NCBI GenBank assembly: GCA_937892315.1
Contig: CALAVF010000176.1
Span: 1-15,707, forward strand
DNA from: an uncultured Prevotellaceae bacterium
GTDB lineage: Bacteria; Bacteroidota; Bacteroidia; Bacteroidales; Bacteroidaceae
Direction of reading: 5' to 3'
DNA: 15,707 bases
The position numbers and the translations under genes are program-made. Below, in pieces: positions 1 through 7,690 of this stretch (position 1 is the first letter of the stretch; every line of letters begins with the position of its first letter). Under the pieces are notes generated by a model, which made no database searches, had not been told where the DNA came from, and saw only the letters and a program-made list of their open reading frames with translations.

Positions 1-342
1 GATGGAGGATGGCTTTACGCTGCTGTCGAAGAGGATGCGCTCGCCATCTTGGCGAAAGGGAACCTCTGCCTGAGGGCTGTTGATGGCAGTAGTGAGGCCT
101 TCGTAGGTGAACTTCAGCACATTGGAAGCGGGATACTGCATGTTGAGAACGGGAGAATTGAAGCAAATCATATCACCTTCGAAAGTGACTTGGGGCTTCT
201 TGAGGAGTTCGATGCGTGTCTGGGTGCCGTCGGCATGCCAGAGCACAAGCGTGGAGTTTTTCTGTGCGTGGGCAAAGGCCGCCGCATCCAGAAGAAGGAC
301 GGCTACAACCGTGCGCAATAAAGTCAAATGGTTAGTTTTCAT
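1..342 (-). CDS. Secreted protein of unknown function, N-terminal part (3' end beyond window)
   Basis: The minus-strand frame is open from an ATG at 342 to the window edge, 114 codons. The upstream in-frame ATG-like triplets are closed by a TGA, so 342 is the natural start. Residues 1-26 form a signal peptide with a hydrophobic core (VVAVLLLDAAAFA) and a likely cut after AHA. The mature part shows a short beta-rich pattern, HADGTQTRIELLKKPQVTF at about 36-54 followed by YPASNVLKFTY at 70-80. This resembles small uncharacterised secreted proteins common in Prevotella and Bacteroides, but I know no function for them. It faces away from upxY and has its own TACCTTTG element at 438-431. Export to the periplasm or surface is likely; anything more is unknown because the C-terminus is missing. 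Confidence 0.7.
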   Translation of the reverse strand, partial: MKTNHLTLLRTVVAVLLLDAAAFAHAQKNSTLVLWHADGTQTRIELLKKPQVTFEGDMICFNSPVLNMQYPASNVLKFTYEGLTTAINSPQAEVPFRQDGERILFDSSVKPSSI

Positions 343-430
343 CTGCTCATGGATTTTAAAGGTTTGTGTAACTATGTTCAAAAGAAGGAAACAGCATGCG
401 CGGAAAAAGCATGTCGCATCATTTCCGCCC

Positions 431-438
431 CAAAGGTA
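431..438 (-). promoter_or_regulatory. Bacteroidota -7 element (TACCTTTG) for the secreted-protein gene
   Basis: The minus strand reads TACCTTTG, a match to the Bacteroidota -7 consensus TAnnTTTG, about 90 bases before the ATG at 342. No clear TTG-type -33 box sits at the expected distance because a run of C lies there. The untranslated leader would be about 80 bases. Confidence 0.45.
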
Positions 439-584
439 AGGATTTCCGTTTTTACCCCCCCCGATTAACTTTCTTTAACCTCAATAAGGACACAATGGCC
501 TTAAAAACACCTTGAAATGACGTAAAAAGGGGGAGAAAAAGACACAATTCTGCATCCACAAAAAAGTTTTCAGTATTTTTTCCG

Positions 585-592
585 TACCTTTG
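585..592 (+). promoter_or_regulatory. Bacteroidota -7 element (TACCTTTG) for upxY
   Basis: TACCTTTG at 585-592 matches the TAnnTTTG consensus and lies 24 bases before the upxY ATG. Transcription would start near 599 with a leader of under 20 bases. That is much shorter than the leader regions through which UpxY proteins are known to act in Bacteroides fragilis. Upstream is a T-rich tract (567-582) but no clear -33 TTTG. Confidence 0.55.
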
Positions 593-616
593 CAATGACT
601 TTCAATATCGGCACAC

Positions 617-1177
617 ATGGAAGATTCATCTAATAGACAAATATCCAACCTCGTTGACGAGCCACAATGGTTTGCCCTGAAGGTGAGTCGAAAGGAGTCG
701 CAAGCGGTGGCAATTCTGGAAAAAGCAGGATTGCGAACCTACTGCCCTCTGGTGGAAACAGACACAACCATCATGGGGAAGAAAACGATTGTGAAAAGAC
801 CACTGATTCCGAACACGTTATTTGTCTATGCACCTTTTCGCTATCTGAACATCGTCAAAAACGCCAATCCTTTCATCACCTACTGCTACAAGAAACTTGA
901 CGGGAAATATAAGATTCTTCAAGTGCCGACCCGAGAGATGGAACTGTTCATCGACTCATCGACCAAGATGCAAAATGACATCACCTATTTCCGCCCTGAG
1001 GAAGTTGAATTGCAAAAGGGAGACAGGGTGCGTATCGTCGGAGGGGTCTTCGATGGATATGAGGGCACGCTGCTAAAGGCAAAAGGGCGTGCTAAACGTA
1101 TGTTTCTCATCAACTTCGAGATGTTGGGAGCACTGGGCACTCATATTGAACCTCAATACATTCAGGTACTCAAATGA
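617..1177 (+). CDS. upxY: UpxY-family transcription antiterminator (NusG/RfaH paralogue)
   Basis: This 186-residue protein is a specialised NusG. Residues 16-115 form the NGN domain, opening with the characteristic WFALKV and continuing through TYCPLVET and the strand NTLFVYA. Residues 134-160 form a KOW motif, KGDRVRIVGGVFDGYEG, with KG at its end. Length and layout fit the UpxY family, whose members bind RNA polymerase and stop premature termination in the leader of their own capsular polysaccharide operon. UpxY genes are usually the first gene of that operon. Here the gene points toward the end of the polysaccharide operon and is cut off from it by a terminator at 1261-1280, so its target cannot be the downstream DNA in the usual way. 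No UpxZ-like partner gene lies beside it. The ATG at 617 follows a good -7 element. Identity as a NusG-like antiterminator is secure; its target operon is not. Confidence 0.88.
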   Translation: MEDSSNRQISNLVDEPQWFALKVSRKESQAVAILEKAGLRTYCPLVETDTTIMGKKTIVKRPLIPNTLFVYAPFRYLNIVKNANPFITYCYKKLDGKYKILQVPTREMELFIDSSTKMQNDITYFRPEEVELQKGDRVRIVGGVFDGYEGTLLKAKGRAKRMFLINFEMLGALGTHIEPQYIQVLK

Positions 1178-1260
1178 CATTCGAGCAACGTCTTCCCCCC
1201 GCTTTACCCGCATTCATCAACGGAAAGAACTTCCGCAACATGACGTATATAAACAAAAAA

Positions 1261-1280
1261 AGCAGCCCGTTAAGGCTGCT
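1261..1280. terminator. Bidirectional intrinsic terminator between upxY and the polysaccharide operon
   Basis: A perfect 7-bp stem, AGCAGCC (1261-1267) and GGCTGCT (1274-1280), encloses the loop CGTTAA. The plus strand continues TTTCTTATT. The minus strand continues TTTTTTGTTT, from the A-run at 1251-1260, so the hairpin can end transcription in both directions. The A and T runs also pair and lengthen the stem. It serves upxY (stop at 1177) and the LRR gene (stop at 1304). Confidence 0.88.
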
Positions 1281-1303
1281 TTTCTTATTGACAAGTAGAA
1301 TCG

Positions 1304-2065
1304 CTATGGAAGGTCAACCGTCCAATAACTATGGGTTGGCGTGATGCGACCAAACTTGCCCCACTTGGGATGATTCTTAAATTTCTGAAGACCTGCGGCT
1401 GGAACATTCAAACGAGTGACATGAATCTCGCTAAACACATCCTCGCCCAACTCGAAAGGCTCTGTCACGCGAAGATTAACCTCTGCAAGACTGGTATTGA
1501 TAAAAGCCTCGTCATCAATAAATTCCATCGTTGTTGGCATATTCATCTTCTGGATAATCGTACCATTGAAAGCACGCTTGCCTATCTTCTTCAGACCTTG
1601 AGGAAGATTGATTTTCAACAACCCCCAACATCCTTGGAAAGCACCTTCGGGAATGACCTCTATACCCTTCGGTAAAACGATAGAAGTCAGTTTCTTGCAT
1701 GTGCTAAAAGCATAAGGGGCAATGGTTGTTGCGGCGGCAGGAACGACGAACTCACCCGTCTTGCCTGGAGGGCAAAGAATGAGGGTCTTTCCATCCTTAG
1801 AATAAAGAACGCCATCTATCGTCTTATAAGTGGGGTTATTGCTATCCACCTTAAACGCAACCAATTTGAAACAATGGTCAACTGCATGAAGACCAATAGA
1901 ATCAACGGATGCAGGAATAGAAAGTAAGGTCATTTCAATGCTCTTATAGAATGCAGAATCTACAATTGCCGTCTGACCGTCAGGAATGACCACTTCACCT
2001 TCGTTCTGAGCCTTTGTGACAGAAAATGTGAGAAAGGCAAAACACAATATCAATATCTGTTTCAT
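1304..2065 (-). CDS. Secreted BspA-like leucine-rich-repeat protein
   Basis: The 253-residue product has a signal peptide (residues 1-19, ending VTKAQ). Its body carries LRR_5/BspA-type repeats, recognisable by the recurring IP-x-x-V/I-x-x-I-x-x-x-A/AF pattern: LLSIPASVDSIGLHAV, FVVPAAATTIAPYAF, IVLPKGIEVIPEGAF, INLPQGLKKIGKRAF and MNMPTTMEFIDDEAF. Between the first two lies the KTIDGVLYSKDGKTL insertion typical of this family. The C-terminal LNVPAAGLQKFKNHPKWGKFGRI is the usual closing unit. BspA proteins of oral and gut Bacteroidota are surface or periplasmic binding proteins; the ligand here is unknown. It is short, with no sorting domain and no lipobox cysteine. It is the last gene of the operon, 19 bases after the OmpA-like gene and just before the terminator, so co-transcription is likely. 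Confidence 0.85.
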   Translation of the reverse strand: MKQILILCFAFLTFSVTKAQNEGEVVIPDGQTAIVDSAFYKSIEMTLLSIPASVDSIGLHAVDHCFKLVAFKVDSNNPTYKTIDGVLYSKDGKTLILCPPGKTGEFVVPAAATTIAPYAFSTCKKLTSIVLPKGIEVIPEGAFQGCWGLLKINLPQGLKKIGKRAFNGTIIQKMNMPTTMEFIDDEAFINTSLAEVNLRVTEPFELGEDVFSEIHVTRLNVPAAGLQKFKNHPKWGKFGRITPTHSYWTVDLP

Positions 2066-2084
2066 CTCAATTCTTTATTTAGTT

Positions 2085-3413
2085 TTATTCCAAGATCTGA
2101 CTCTTGCCACCATCTCTATCCAAGAAGAAAATAACGGCACGGTTCCACTCGTTTACTGATGCGTAAGGCTGAACGGTATCACCCTTATAATCAATACGAA
2201 GACGATTGGCAGGAACGTGGAACTCGTTCACCAACATATCGTAAACGGCTTGCGCACGCTTCTGCGAAAGACGAAGGTTGTAAGCAGGGTATGCGGTTTC
2301 GATATCAGCATAACCCGTCACAATCAGATTGATGTCTGGGTGAGTTTCCAAGAAAATTGCCACACTCTTGACATTCTTCTTCTGAGCATCTGTAATATAG
2401 TAACGGTCAACGTAGAACGAAATCGTTGTCTGCAAAGCCTCGCTGAGTTTGATTTTTTCAAAGATTTCTGGGATAGACATGTTGGCCTCGTTCAAACGTT
2501 CATTTTCATCACTTGCCATTTTGTTCAGACGCTCAATCACTGCTGCATTCAAGTGCTTCACATAATGGAAACGACGACGACCATGACAATCCTTGAAGTG
2601 GAACTGAGCACCGACAAGAACATCAAAATAAGTATCGTAAACACGGTCGTATGAGATACCATTATATTCATCGTCGGTACCATTGAACGTAACTTCCGCT
2701 ATCACATCCAATGCCGGACTTATTTTCCAACGCCCTTGCAAACCGACATGTGCCGCGAAATAATTACCAGGTTCCGTATTGACGTTGTAATATTGGGTAA
2801 TAGTTTTTCCATCCTTTTCGTACGTCACACCATCTTTCCATGCCGTCAATTTGTCCTTATCAAAACCAAAAGAGCGGTTGTAACCAAGACCAATAATACC
2901 AATAAGATTGAAAAGTCGGTCTTCCTTATATTTAAGCACAATATTCGTAAGATTGACCAAACCATCCAGATATACGGACATGATTTTAAAGTCATAATTT
3001 CCAAACGGATATTTTTCTCCAGCCACAGGATTCCAGCCATTTTTAACCAAATCAGACAACTCCCACCCAGCACGGCCGACCTGTGGATGAACACCCGTCG
3101 TGAGACGAACACCAAATCCAGGATAAATCCATTTACCAACACCTAAGTTAAAACTCAGTTTCTCATTATCAAAGAACTTACCAAAACGGGTATTTTCAGA
3201 CATAGAGTGGCTAAAGCCCAATTGTCCAACAAGAAATATATTATCAAGGAAATGATAATCATCCAAATACGCCATCTCGTCATAGTACAAACTGTCAGCA
3301 TCCAACTGCAAACGAGAGAATGTCGAATCCACCGCCTGATACGACTGAGCAAATAGAGCCGTATCCATCAGCAACGCAACAAATAATATATATATTTTCT
3401 TCATCATATACAT
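2085..3413 (-). CDS. OmpA-like outer-membrane protein with intact peptidoglycan-binding domain (paralogue 1 of 3)
   Basis: The 442-residue protein has a signal peptide (to about FAQ at 21-23), a beta-barrel-like region at about 55-275 with alternating aromatic strands, a charged helical linker near 285-325, and a C-terminal OmpA-like domain at about 330-435. The last contains TGYAD (366-370) and LSQKRAQAV (382-390). D370 and R386 correspond to the Asp and Arg of E. coli OmpA-type domains that hold diaminopimelate of peptidoglycan. It is therefore expected to sit in the outer membrane and grip the cell wall. It is clearly homologous to the products at 3451-4710 and 6455-7690; all share an NLTN-x9-R segment and a following G-x-G-x-G strand. 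Start could be 3413, 3407 or 3404; MMKKIYILF (3407) or MKKIYILF gives the more usual signal peptide. Confidence 0.82.
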   Translation of the reverse strand: MYMMKKIYILFVALLMDTALFAQSYQAVDSTFSRLQLDADSLYYDEMAYLDDYHFLDNIFLVGQLGFSHSMSENTRFGKFFDNEKLSFNLGVGKWIYPGFGVRLTTGVHPQVGRAGWELSDLVKNGWNPVAGEKYPFGNYDFKIMSVYLDGLVNLTNIVLKYKEDRLFNLIGIIGLGYNRSFGFDKDKLTAWKDGVTYEKDGKTITQYYNVNTEPGNYFAAHVGLQGRWKISPALDVIAEVTFNGTDDEYNGISYDRVYDTYFDVLVGAQFHFKDCHGRRRFHYVKHLNAAVIERLNKMASDENERLNEANMSIPEIFEKIKLSEALQTTISFYVDRYYITDAQKKNVKSVAIFLETHPDINLIVTGYADIETAYPAYNLRLSQKRAQAVYDMLVNEFHVPANRLRIDYKGDTVQPYASVNEWNRAVIFFLDRDGGKSQILE

Positions 3414-3450
3414 CTACATAAATTGAAAATGCCCGTTCTTTTATTCTCAA

Positions 3451-4710
3451 TTAATCATTTACTATGAATTCTATATAATCCCCCACAGGTTTTATATTCT
3501 TCTCATTCGCTACAATACGGACTTTAGAAGCAGGTATCTCATAGCGTTCAAGAAGAATATCAAGGATTGCCTGAGCACGTTTGCGGAACAACTTATCATC
3601 TACAGCCGTACTATTCGTAATATAGATAATACTTCTTGGCGATTTTGCCCAAGCGTACGCTGTTGTATAAATATTGGTTTGCTGCAATCGATCCACTGTC
3701 GCCTCGTTCGCATCAAAAGCAATCAGAGTGTACATGACTTGTGCTTCCACATCAATGGTGTCGGTCATTTCCTCCAACTCTGCACGGCGTTTCTTCGTCT
3801 TCTCACGAGTATCATTGATGTCCTTCAGCCTCTGCCGATAAACTTCCATATCATGACGTGGGTAATAGAAACCAGGGGCTTGACCACCTTTATTGTTAAA
3901 GCGATAACTCAAACCCATAAGTACATCCAGGTGACCATCCCAAGTATTCTTTGTGGTAGGGTTGCTATCGTATGAATTATCAAGAATGTTTTCAACAGCC
4001 TCGACATGAAGATTCCAATTGCGAGCAATCATAAATGTTCCAGCAAGACCCGCACGAATATTCACAAGCGAGTGCTGACGATTTTGGTATTTATCTCGAT
4101 TCCATAACTGTTGCGAATGACTATTGTCCATAGACTGGGCTTCTGCAAATTTTTCTGTTGTATAGCCTCTCGAAACCGAACCACCAATACCGACAATTCC
4201 CTGGAAATGGAATTTTCGGTTCTCACGGAAACCGCAAATCAAGTTCGTGAAATTCAGCAAATATTCCAGATTCAATCCATACGAATTCCATTTGAAACGA
4301 TTATGATTCATCCAGCCATAATCCACCTTACTTCCGTCATCCATCGCCACTTCTCCAAACAAGTCGTCTGTCACACCCGTATTACGAATATAATTAATCT
4401 GCATCCGGAATCCACTAATAGGCGTAATCTCTTTACCCACCGTAATAGCAGCAGCAGGACCCATCACTCGCCAGAAACTCGAATGAGAATCATCACTACC
4501 CCAGTTGGATGTCACACCACCATATAAGCCAATATACCAGTTATCTTGAAAATGGGTATTTGCAACATATCTCTTTTCCACCAACGGGGCTTTCAATTCT
4601 TCAAAAATCTGAGCAATGGAGTCCTTGTCATTTTGGGCAAATGCCATGACACTCACGAATGCCATGGCCATCATTAACCCCGTCCTTTTTATTATATCAT
4701 GAATCTTCAT
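3451..4710 (-). CDS. OmpA-like outer-membrane protein with degenerate C-terminal domain (paralogue 2 of 3)
   Basis: The 419-residue protein begins with a signal peptide (MAMAFVSVMAFAQ, to about residue 26). It continues with a barrel-like region opening DNWYIGLYGG at 56-65 and containing LLNFTNLICGFRENRKF (151-167), the signature shared with its two neighbours. A lysine/arginine/glutamate-rich helical stretch follows at 285-322. The C-terminal part (325-419) keeps the OmpA fold pattern (LFRKRAQAILDILLERYEIPASKVRI), but the GYTD motif has become YITNSTAV, so the wall-binding Asp is missing while the RAQ arginine remains. Peptidoglycan binding is therefore doubtful. The minus strand has AGGTGAT just before the ATG, a decent ribosome site. 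It lies 37 bases upstream of paralogue 1 in the same operon. Confidence 0.75.
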   Translation of the reverse strand: MKIHDIIKRTGLMMAMAFVSVMAFAQNDKDSIAQIFEELKAPLVEKRYVANTHFQDNWYIGLYGGVTSNWGSDDSHSSFWRVMGPAAAITVGKEITPISGFRMQINYIRNTGVTDDLFGEVAMDDGSKVDYGWMNHNRFKWNSYGLNLEYLLNFTNLICGFRENRKFHFQGIVGIGGSVSRGYTTEKFAEAQSMDNSHSQQLWNRDKYQNRQHSLVNIRAGLAGTFMIARNWNLHVEAVENILDNSYDSNPTTKNTWDGHLDVLMGLSYRFNNKGGQAPGFYYPRHDMEVYRQRLKDINDTREKTKKRRAELEEMTDTIDVEAQVMYTLIAFDANEATVDRLQQTNIYTTAYAWAKSPRSIIYITNSTAVDDKLFRKRAQAILDILLERYEIPASKVRIVANEKNIKPVGDYIEFIVND

Positions 4711-4741
4711 ATCACCTAATGCTGATTACCTATTTCTATAT

Positions 4742-6319
4742 CTATTCTAATTCTCTGTCAATCAATTCATATTTGGAATTATTGCTCTTAAATTCTGGAA
4801 CAATCTGCTTCATCTTGCGTACAATTTGCATCTCGTCGTATGTTCCACAAATCTCTGCCAGTTCGTCCAATTGCTTGCAAACTTCTTCATACTCATATTG
4901 TCTTACTTTGGCAATCCGAATCTTCGGATGAATCGTTGGCACTTCCTCTTCTCCCTTAAACAAAACCTCTTCATAAAGTTTCTCCCCTTCACGCAAACCT
5001 GTATATTGTATCTCCACATCTCTACGCCCACTATTTTGAATCATCCTCTTTGCCAAATCTGCAATTTTCACAGGCTGCCCCATATCAAAAACAAAGACCT
5101 CGCCACCATTACCCATCGTTCCTGCTTCAAGCACCAACTCACAGGCTTCTGGTATGAGCATAAAATACCGAATGATATCCGGGTGGGTGACCGTCACTGG
5201 ACCGCCTGCTTCTATTTGCTTCTTAAACAATGGGATAACAGAGCCGTTCGAACCGAGAACATTTCCAAATCTGGTTGTTACGAACTGTGTATGAGTTTGG
5301 CCTTCCTCAGAATACTTTACCAAATGAGCATTAAGGCTTTGTACATAAATTTCACAGAGTCGCTTTGAGCATCCCATAACGTTGGTGGGATTCACCGCTT
5401 TATCGGTAGAAATCATCACAAATTTCTTCACGTGATTCTTCACTGCCAAATCCGCCAAAATCCGAGTTCCGATTACATTGTTTTGAATACTAACGCTTGG
5501 ATTATCTTCCATCATCGGAACATGCTTATAAGCAGCCGCATGAAACACATAATCAGGTTTATATCTACTAAAGATTTTATCCATGCGGACTTTATTAGCA
5601 ATCGTTGCAACCAGAAACAAAGCATCGATATATCCCCATTTCTTACGTACTTCAAGCATCAAATCATGCATTGGTGTCTCCGCCTGATCAATCAGAATCA
5701 GTTTGGCGGGGTTATAGGTTGCAATCTGACGAACCATTTCGCTACCAATACTGCCAGCAGCACCAGTAATCAGCACTCGCTTTCCACGCAACAACTCTGC
5801 GATTCTCTCCATGTTGATCTCAATCTCTTGACGAGGGAGCAATTCAACCTCTTCACGTACATTCTCACGTACCAAATCGGCAATATTTCTCGCTACGACT
5901 CGCCAAATCCAGAGAAGCACAGTTGCTCCCACAAAAGTAAGAACAAACACACGATAGGGAACTTGTTCTGTAAATGGCATCATATCCACAGCCCATCTAA
6001 AGACGATACACAAAACAGAACCAAGCAATGTTGCTAATGCTGTGCGTGACAAGTCTTTAAAACCTAAGACACGAGAAACATCCGTATACGTATGAAAAAC
6101 ACGCATTCCCATTCCATAGAACACCATGTCTATCAACAGCGTATACAACATCAAAGAGCCATTGCCGACAAGTTTTGCAGGGCCATAAACCAACATATAC
6201 ATCAGTATCATGGATGTGAAAATAATCACAGAATCCAAGACACTAATGGCCCAAAAAGGCAAAGCCTCCCTTGAAAAGTACCAACTCGCGAACTTACGTA
6301 TTATGCCCTTTTTACGCAT
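4742..6319 (-). CDS. Membrane-bound UDP-GlcNAc-type 4,6-dehydratase (CapD/PglF/WbpM family), short form
   Basis: The protein has about 525 residues from the ATG at 6319; a TTG three codons upstream is less likely. Four membrane segments lie at about 20-47, 54-73, 92-110 and 123-142. An extended SDR catalytic domain follows: NAD-binding TGAAGSIG at 185-192, STDK at 304-307, and MGCSK at 315-319, where Met replaces the usual catalytic Tyr while the Lys is kept. That replacement is typical of the large WbpM/PglF dehydratases. Downstream TTRFGNVLGSNGSV and GLREGEKLYEE are also family hallmarks. The reaction is UDP-GlcNAc to UDP-4-keto-6-deoxy-GlcNAc. Unlike ordinary members of about 590-665 residues, the Rossmann-like CoA_binding_3 domain between membrane part and catalytic domain is absent; only a short linker (about 150-178) remains. 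It has its own promoter and sits between two OmpA-like genes. Confidence 0.88.
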   Translation of the reverse strand: MRKKGIIRKFASWYFSREALPFWAISVLDSVIIFTSMILMYMLVYGPAKLVGNGSLMLYTLLIDMVFYGMGMRVFHTYTDVSRVLGFKDLSRTALATLLGSVLCIVFRWAVDMMPFTEQVPYRVFVLTFVGATVLLWIWRVVARNIADLVRENVREEVELLPRQEIEINMERIAELLRGKRVLITGAAGSIGSEMVRQIATYNPAKLILIDQAETPMHDLMLEVRKKWGYIDALFLVATIANKVRMDKIFSRYKPDYVFHAAAYKHVPMMEDNPSVSIQNNVIGTRILADLAVKNHVKKFVMISTDKAVNPTNVMGCSKRLCEIYVQSLNAHLVKYSEEGQTHTQFVTTRFGNVLGSNGSVIPLFKKQIEAGGPVTVTHPDIIRYFMLIPEACELVLEAGTMGNGGEVFVFDMGQPVKIADLAKRMIQNSGRRDVEIQYTGLREGEKLYEEVLFKGEEEVPTIHPKIRIAKVRQYEYEEVCKQLDELAEICGTYDEMQIVRKMKQIVPEFKSNNSKYELIDRELE

Positions 6320-6350
6320 ATTCAGCAATTCTTCGTTTTGATAAACGATG

Positions 6351-6377
6351 CAAAGATACAGAAAAAACTTCTTTCAA
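6351..6377 (-). promoter_or_regulatory. Promoter in front of the dehydratase gene
   Basis: The minus strand reads TATCTTTGC at 6358-6350, an excellent match to TAnnTTTG, with TTG at 6377-6375 upstream as a candidate -33 box. The start of transcription would be near 6344, about 25 bases before the ATG at 6319. The 126-base gap after the third OmpA-like gene is the longest in the operon, which supports a separate start here. Confidence 0.65.
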
Positions 6378-6422
6378 TAGACATTTTTATACTATTTCTT
6401 CACGTTTTGGAGCCATTTTCAC

Positions 6423-6442
6423 AAAAAAAACGCGATTACGTA
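6423..6442 (-). terminator. Possible weak terminator after OmpA-like paralogue 3
   Basis: Minus strand: ACGT-AATC-GCGT, a 4-bp stem including one wobble pair, is followed directly by eight T. It lies 13 bases after the stop codon at 6455 and before the dehydratase promoter. The T-run is good but the stem is very short, so termination would be partial at best. Confidence 0.3.
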
Positions 6443-6454
6443 GTCTTTAAGGTG

Positions 6455-7690
6455 TTAATGTTCCATCATTTGAAACACAACACCATCAATCCATTCACCT
6501 TTCATCGGAAAAGGAGGCTGTGCATCTTCATCAAATGTTGTTTCAAACCGAGACTCATCAACATTGTAATATTTGACTAAAGCCTTCCTGACTGACTCAA
6601 CACGCCTTTCCGCCAAATGCATATCATGCGATTCGCTTTTGAGAGAGGCCCCGCAATACCCTTTTATCAAAAGATTCACCTCTGGGTGCTTCTTCAAGAA
6701 ATCAGCAACGATACGCAAGTTCTCCATCTGATAATCATTCACAAAAGAGCGGTCGATGTAAAAAGAAATACGAGTTTTCATCAATTTGCCAAATGCAACC
6801 ACCTCACTTGCCTCTCTATCCCTGTACTCTTTCTCTTTCTCTGCATCCAAAAGTTCTGAAACCTTGTGTTCTTCTGTCCGCAATGCCGTTGCTTCCCAGC
6901 GACGTACCTTGTAATAACGATTGTTGCCATAGTGGTCCATCAAATGCACCTTAATTCCGAGAGAGACATCCACATATGGGTCAAAACTAAAGCCCGTAGC
7001 ATGTTTCACCCCATTATAACTGTCCCCCACCATGTTATAAGCACCTTGCAATGAAATATCTACAGCCTCATCAACCTTAAACAAGCATTGCAAACCAGCC
7101 CTTAACCCCAAATTCAAATGGTCTGTCCCGTCAACGGGATATCCATATCGTTCCCATCGTTCTGTCTTATCTTCAAAATTCCAAGAATAATTCACTCCTA
7201 CACCCAGAAACATTTGTACATCTAAGATTCTTCGTTCATTATACCGACAGAACAAGTTTGTTAAACTCATCATCTCATCCAGATACCCAACAACAATGTT
7301 ATAGCAATAATCTCCATCTCCCAACAACGAACTAAGAGCAAGTGCCTCTTTACTCGCCCAACTCCGCTGTCTTCTGAATCCGAAGTTCAGCCGTGCGCTC
7401 CACACTTTTGAGAACTGTTTTCCAACACCGAAATCAAACAATGGCTGGCACATTTTCAAAACGCCATGATCAGCAGTATTCTCTGCCATTGAAAGACTTG
7501 TACCACCACCAAATTCCAAAAACCAATTGTCCGAAACACTATAGGGCCTCCAGACATTGATCACTTCTGGAGCGACCTGCTTGGGGGCTTCCCACTTAGG
7601 ACGCTTCGGGGCTTTCCATTTTTTCTGTTGCTGTGCAAAACCAGTCATTGCAACAGCAAGCATCATCAATATAACATAAAATCGCCTCAT
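6455..7690 (-). CDS. OmpA-like outer-membrane protein with altered peptidoglycan-binding motif (paralogue 3 of 3)
   Basis: This is a 411-residue protein with a signal peptide (to about MTGFAQ, residue 20). A short proline/lysine-rich stretch follows (22-40, two PK-W-x-AP units). The barrel-like region opens DNWFLEFGGG (54-63) and contains MSLTNLFCRYNERRIL (141-156), matching both paralogues downstream. A charged helix lies at 270-300 and an OmpA-like domain at about 305-411. There, GYCGAS (344-349) replaces GYTD, so the Asp that normally contacts peptidoglycan is missing, while AERRVESV keeps the arginine. Its ATG overlaps the TGA of the aminotransferase gene by four bases (ATGA at 7690-7687), so the two are translationally coupled. 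Envelope location is likely; exact role unknown. Confidence 0.77.
   Translation of the reverse strand: MRRFYVILMMLAVAMTGFAQQQKKWKAPKRPKWEAPKQVAPEVINVWRPYSVSDNWFLEFGGGTSLSMAENTADHGVLKMCQPLFDFGVGKQFSKVWSARLNFGFRRQRSWASKEALALSSLLGDGDYCYNIVVGYLDEMMSLTNLFCRYNERRILDVQMFLGVGVNYSWNFEDKTERWERYGYPVDGTDHLNLGLRAGLQCLFKVDEAVDISLQGAYNMVGDSYNGVKHATGFSFDPYVDVSLGIKVHLMDHYGNNRYYKVRRWEATALRTEEHKVSELLDAEKEKEYRDREASEVVAFGKLMKTRISFYIDRSFVNDYQMENLRIVADFLKKHPEVNLLIKGYCGASLKSESHDMHLAERRVESVRKALVKYYNVDESRFETTFDEDAQPPFPMKGEWIDGVVFQMMEH

Noticed and set aside
1221..1235. Small inverted repeat CGGAA-AGAAC-TTCCG after upxY
   Set aside because: The 5-bp stem has no T-run; the stronger hairpin 26 bases further on is the terminator.
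4111..4527. Long plus-strand open frames opposite the OmpA-like, dehydratase and glycosyltransferase genes
   Set aside because: They are antisense to well-supported genes and show no domains, signal peptides or start signals.
6320..6328. TTG start for the dehydratase
   Set aside because: An ATG three codons later gives a basic N-terminus (MRKKGIIRK) normal for the family.
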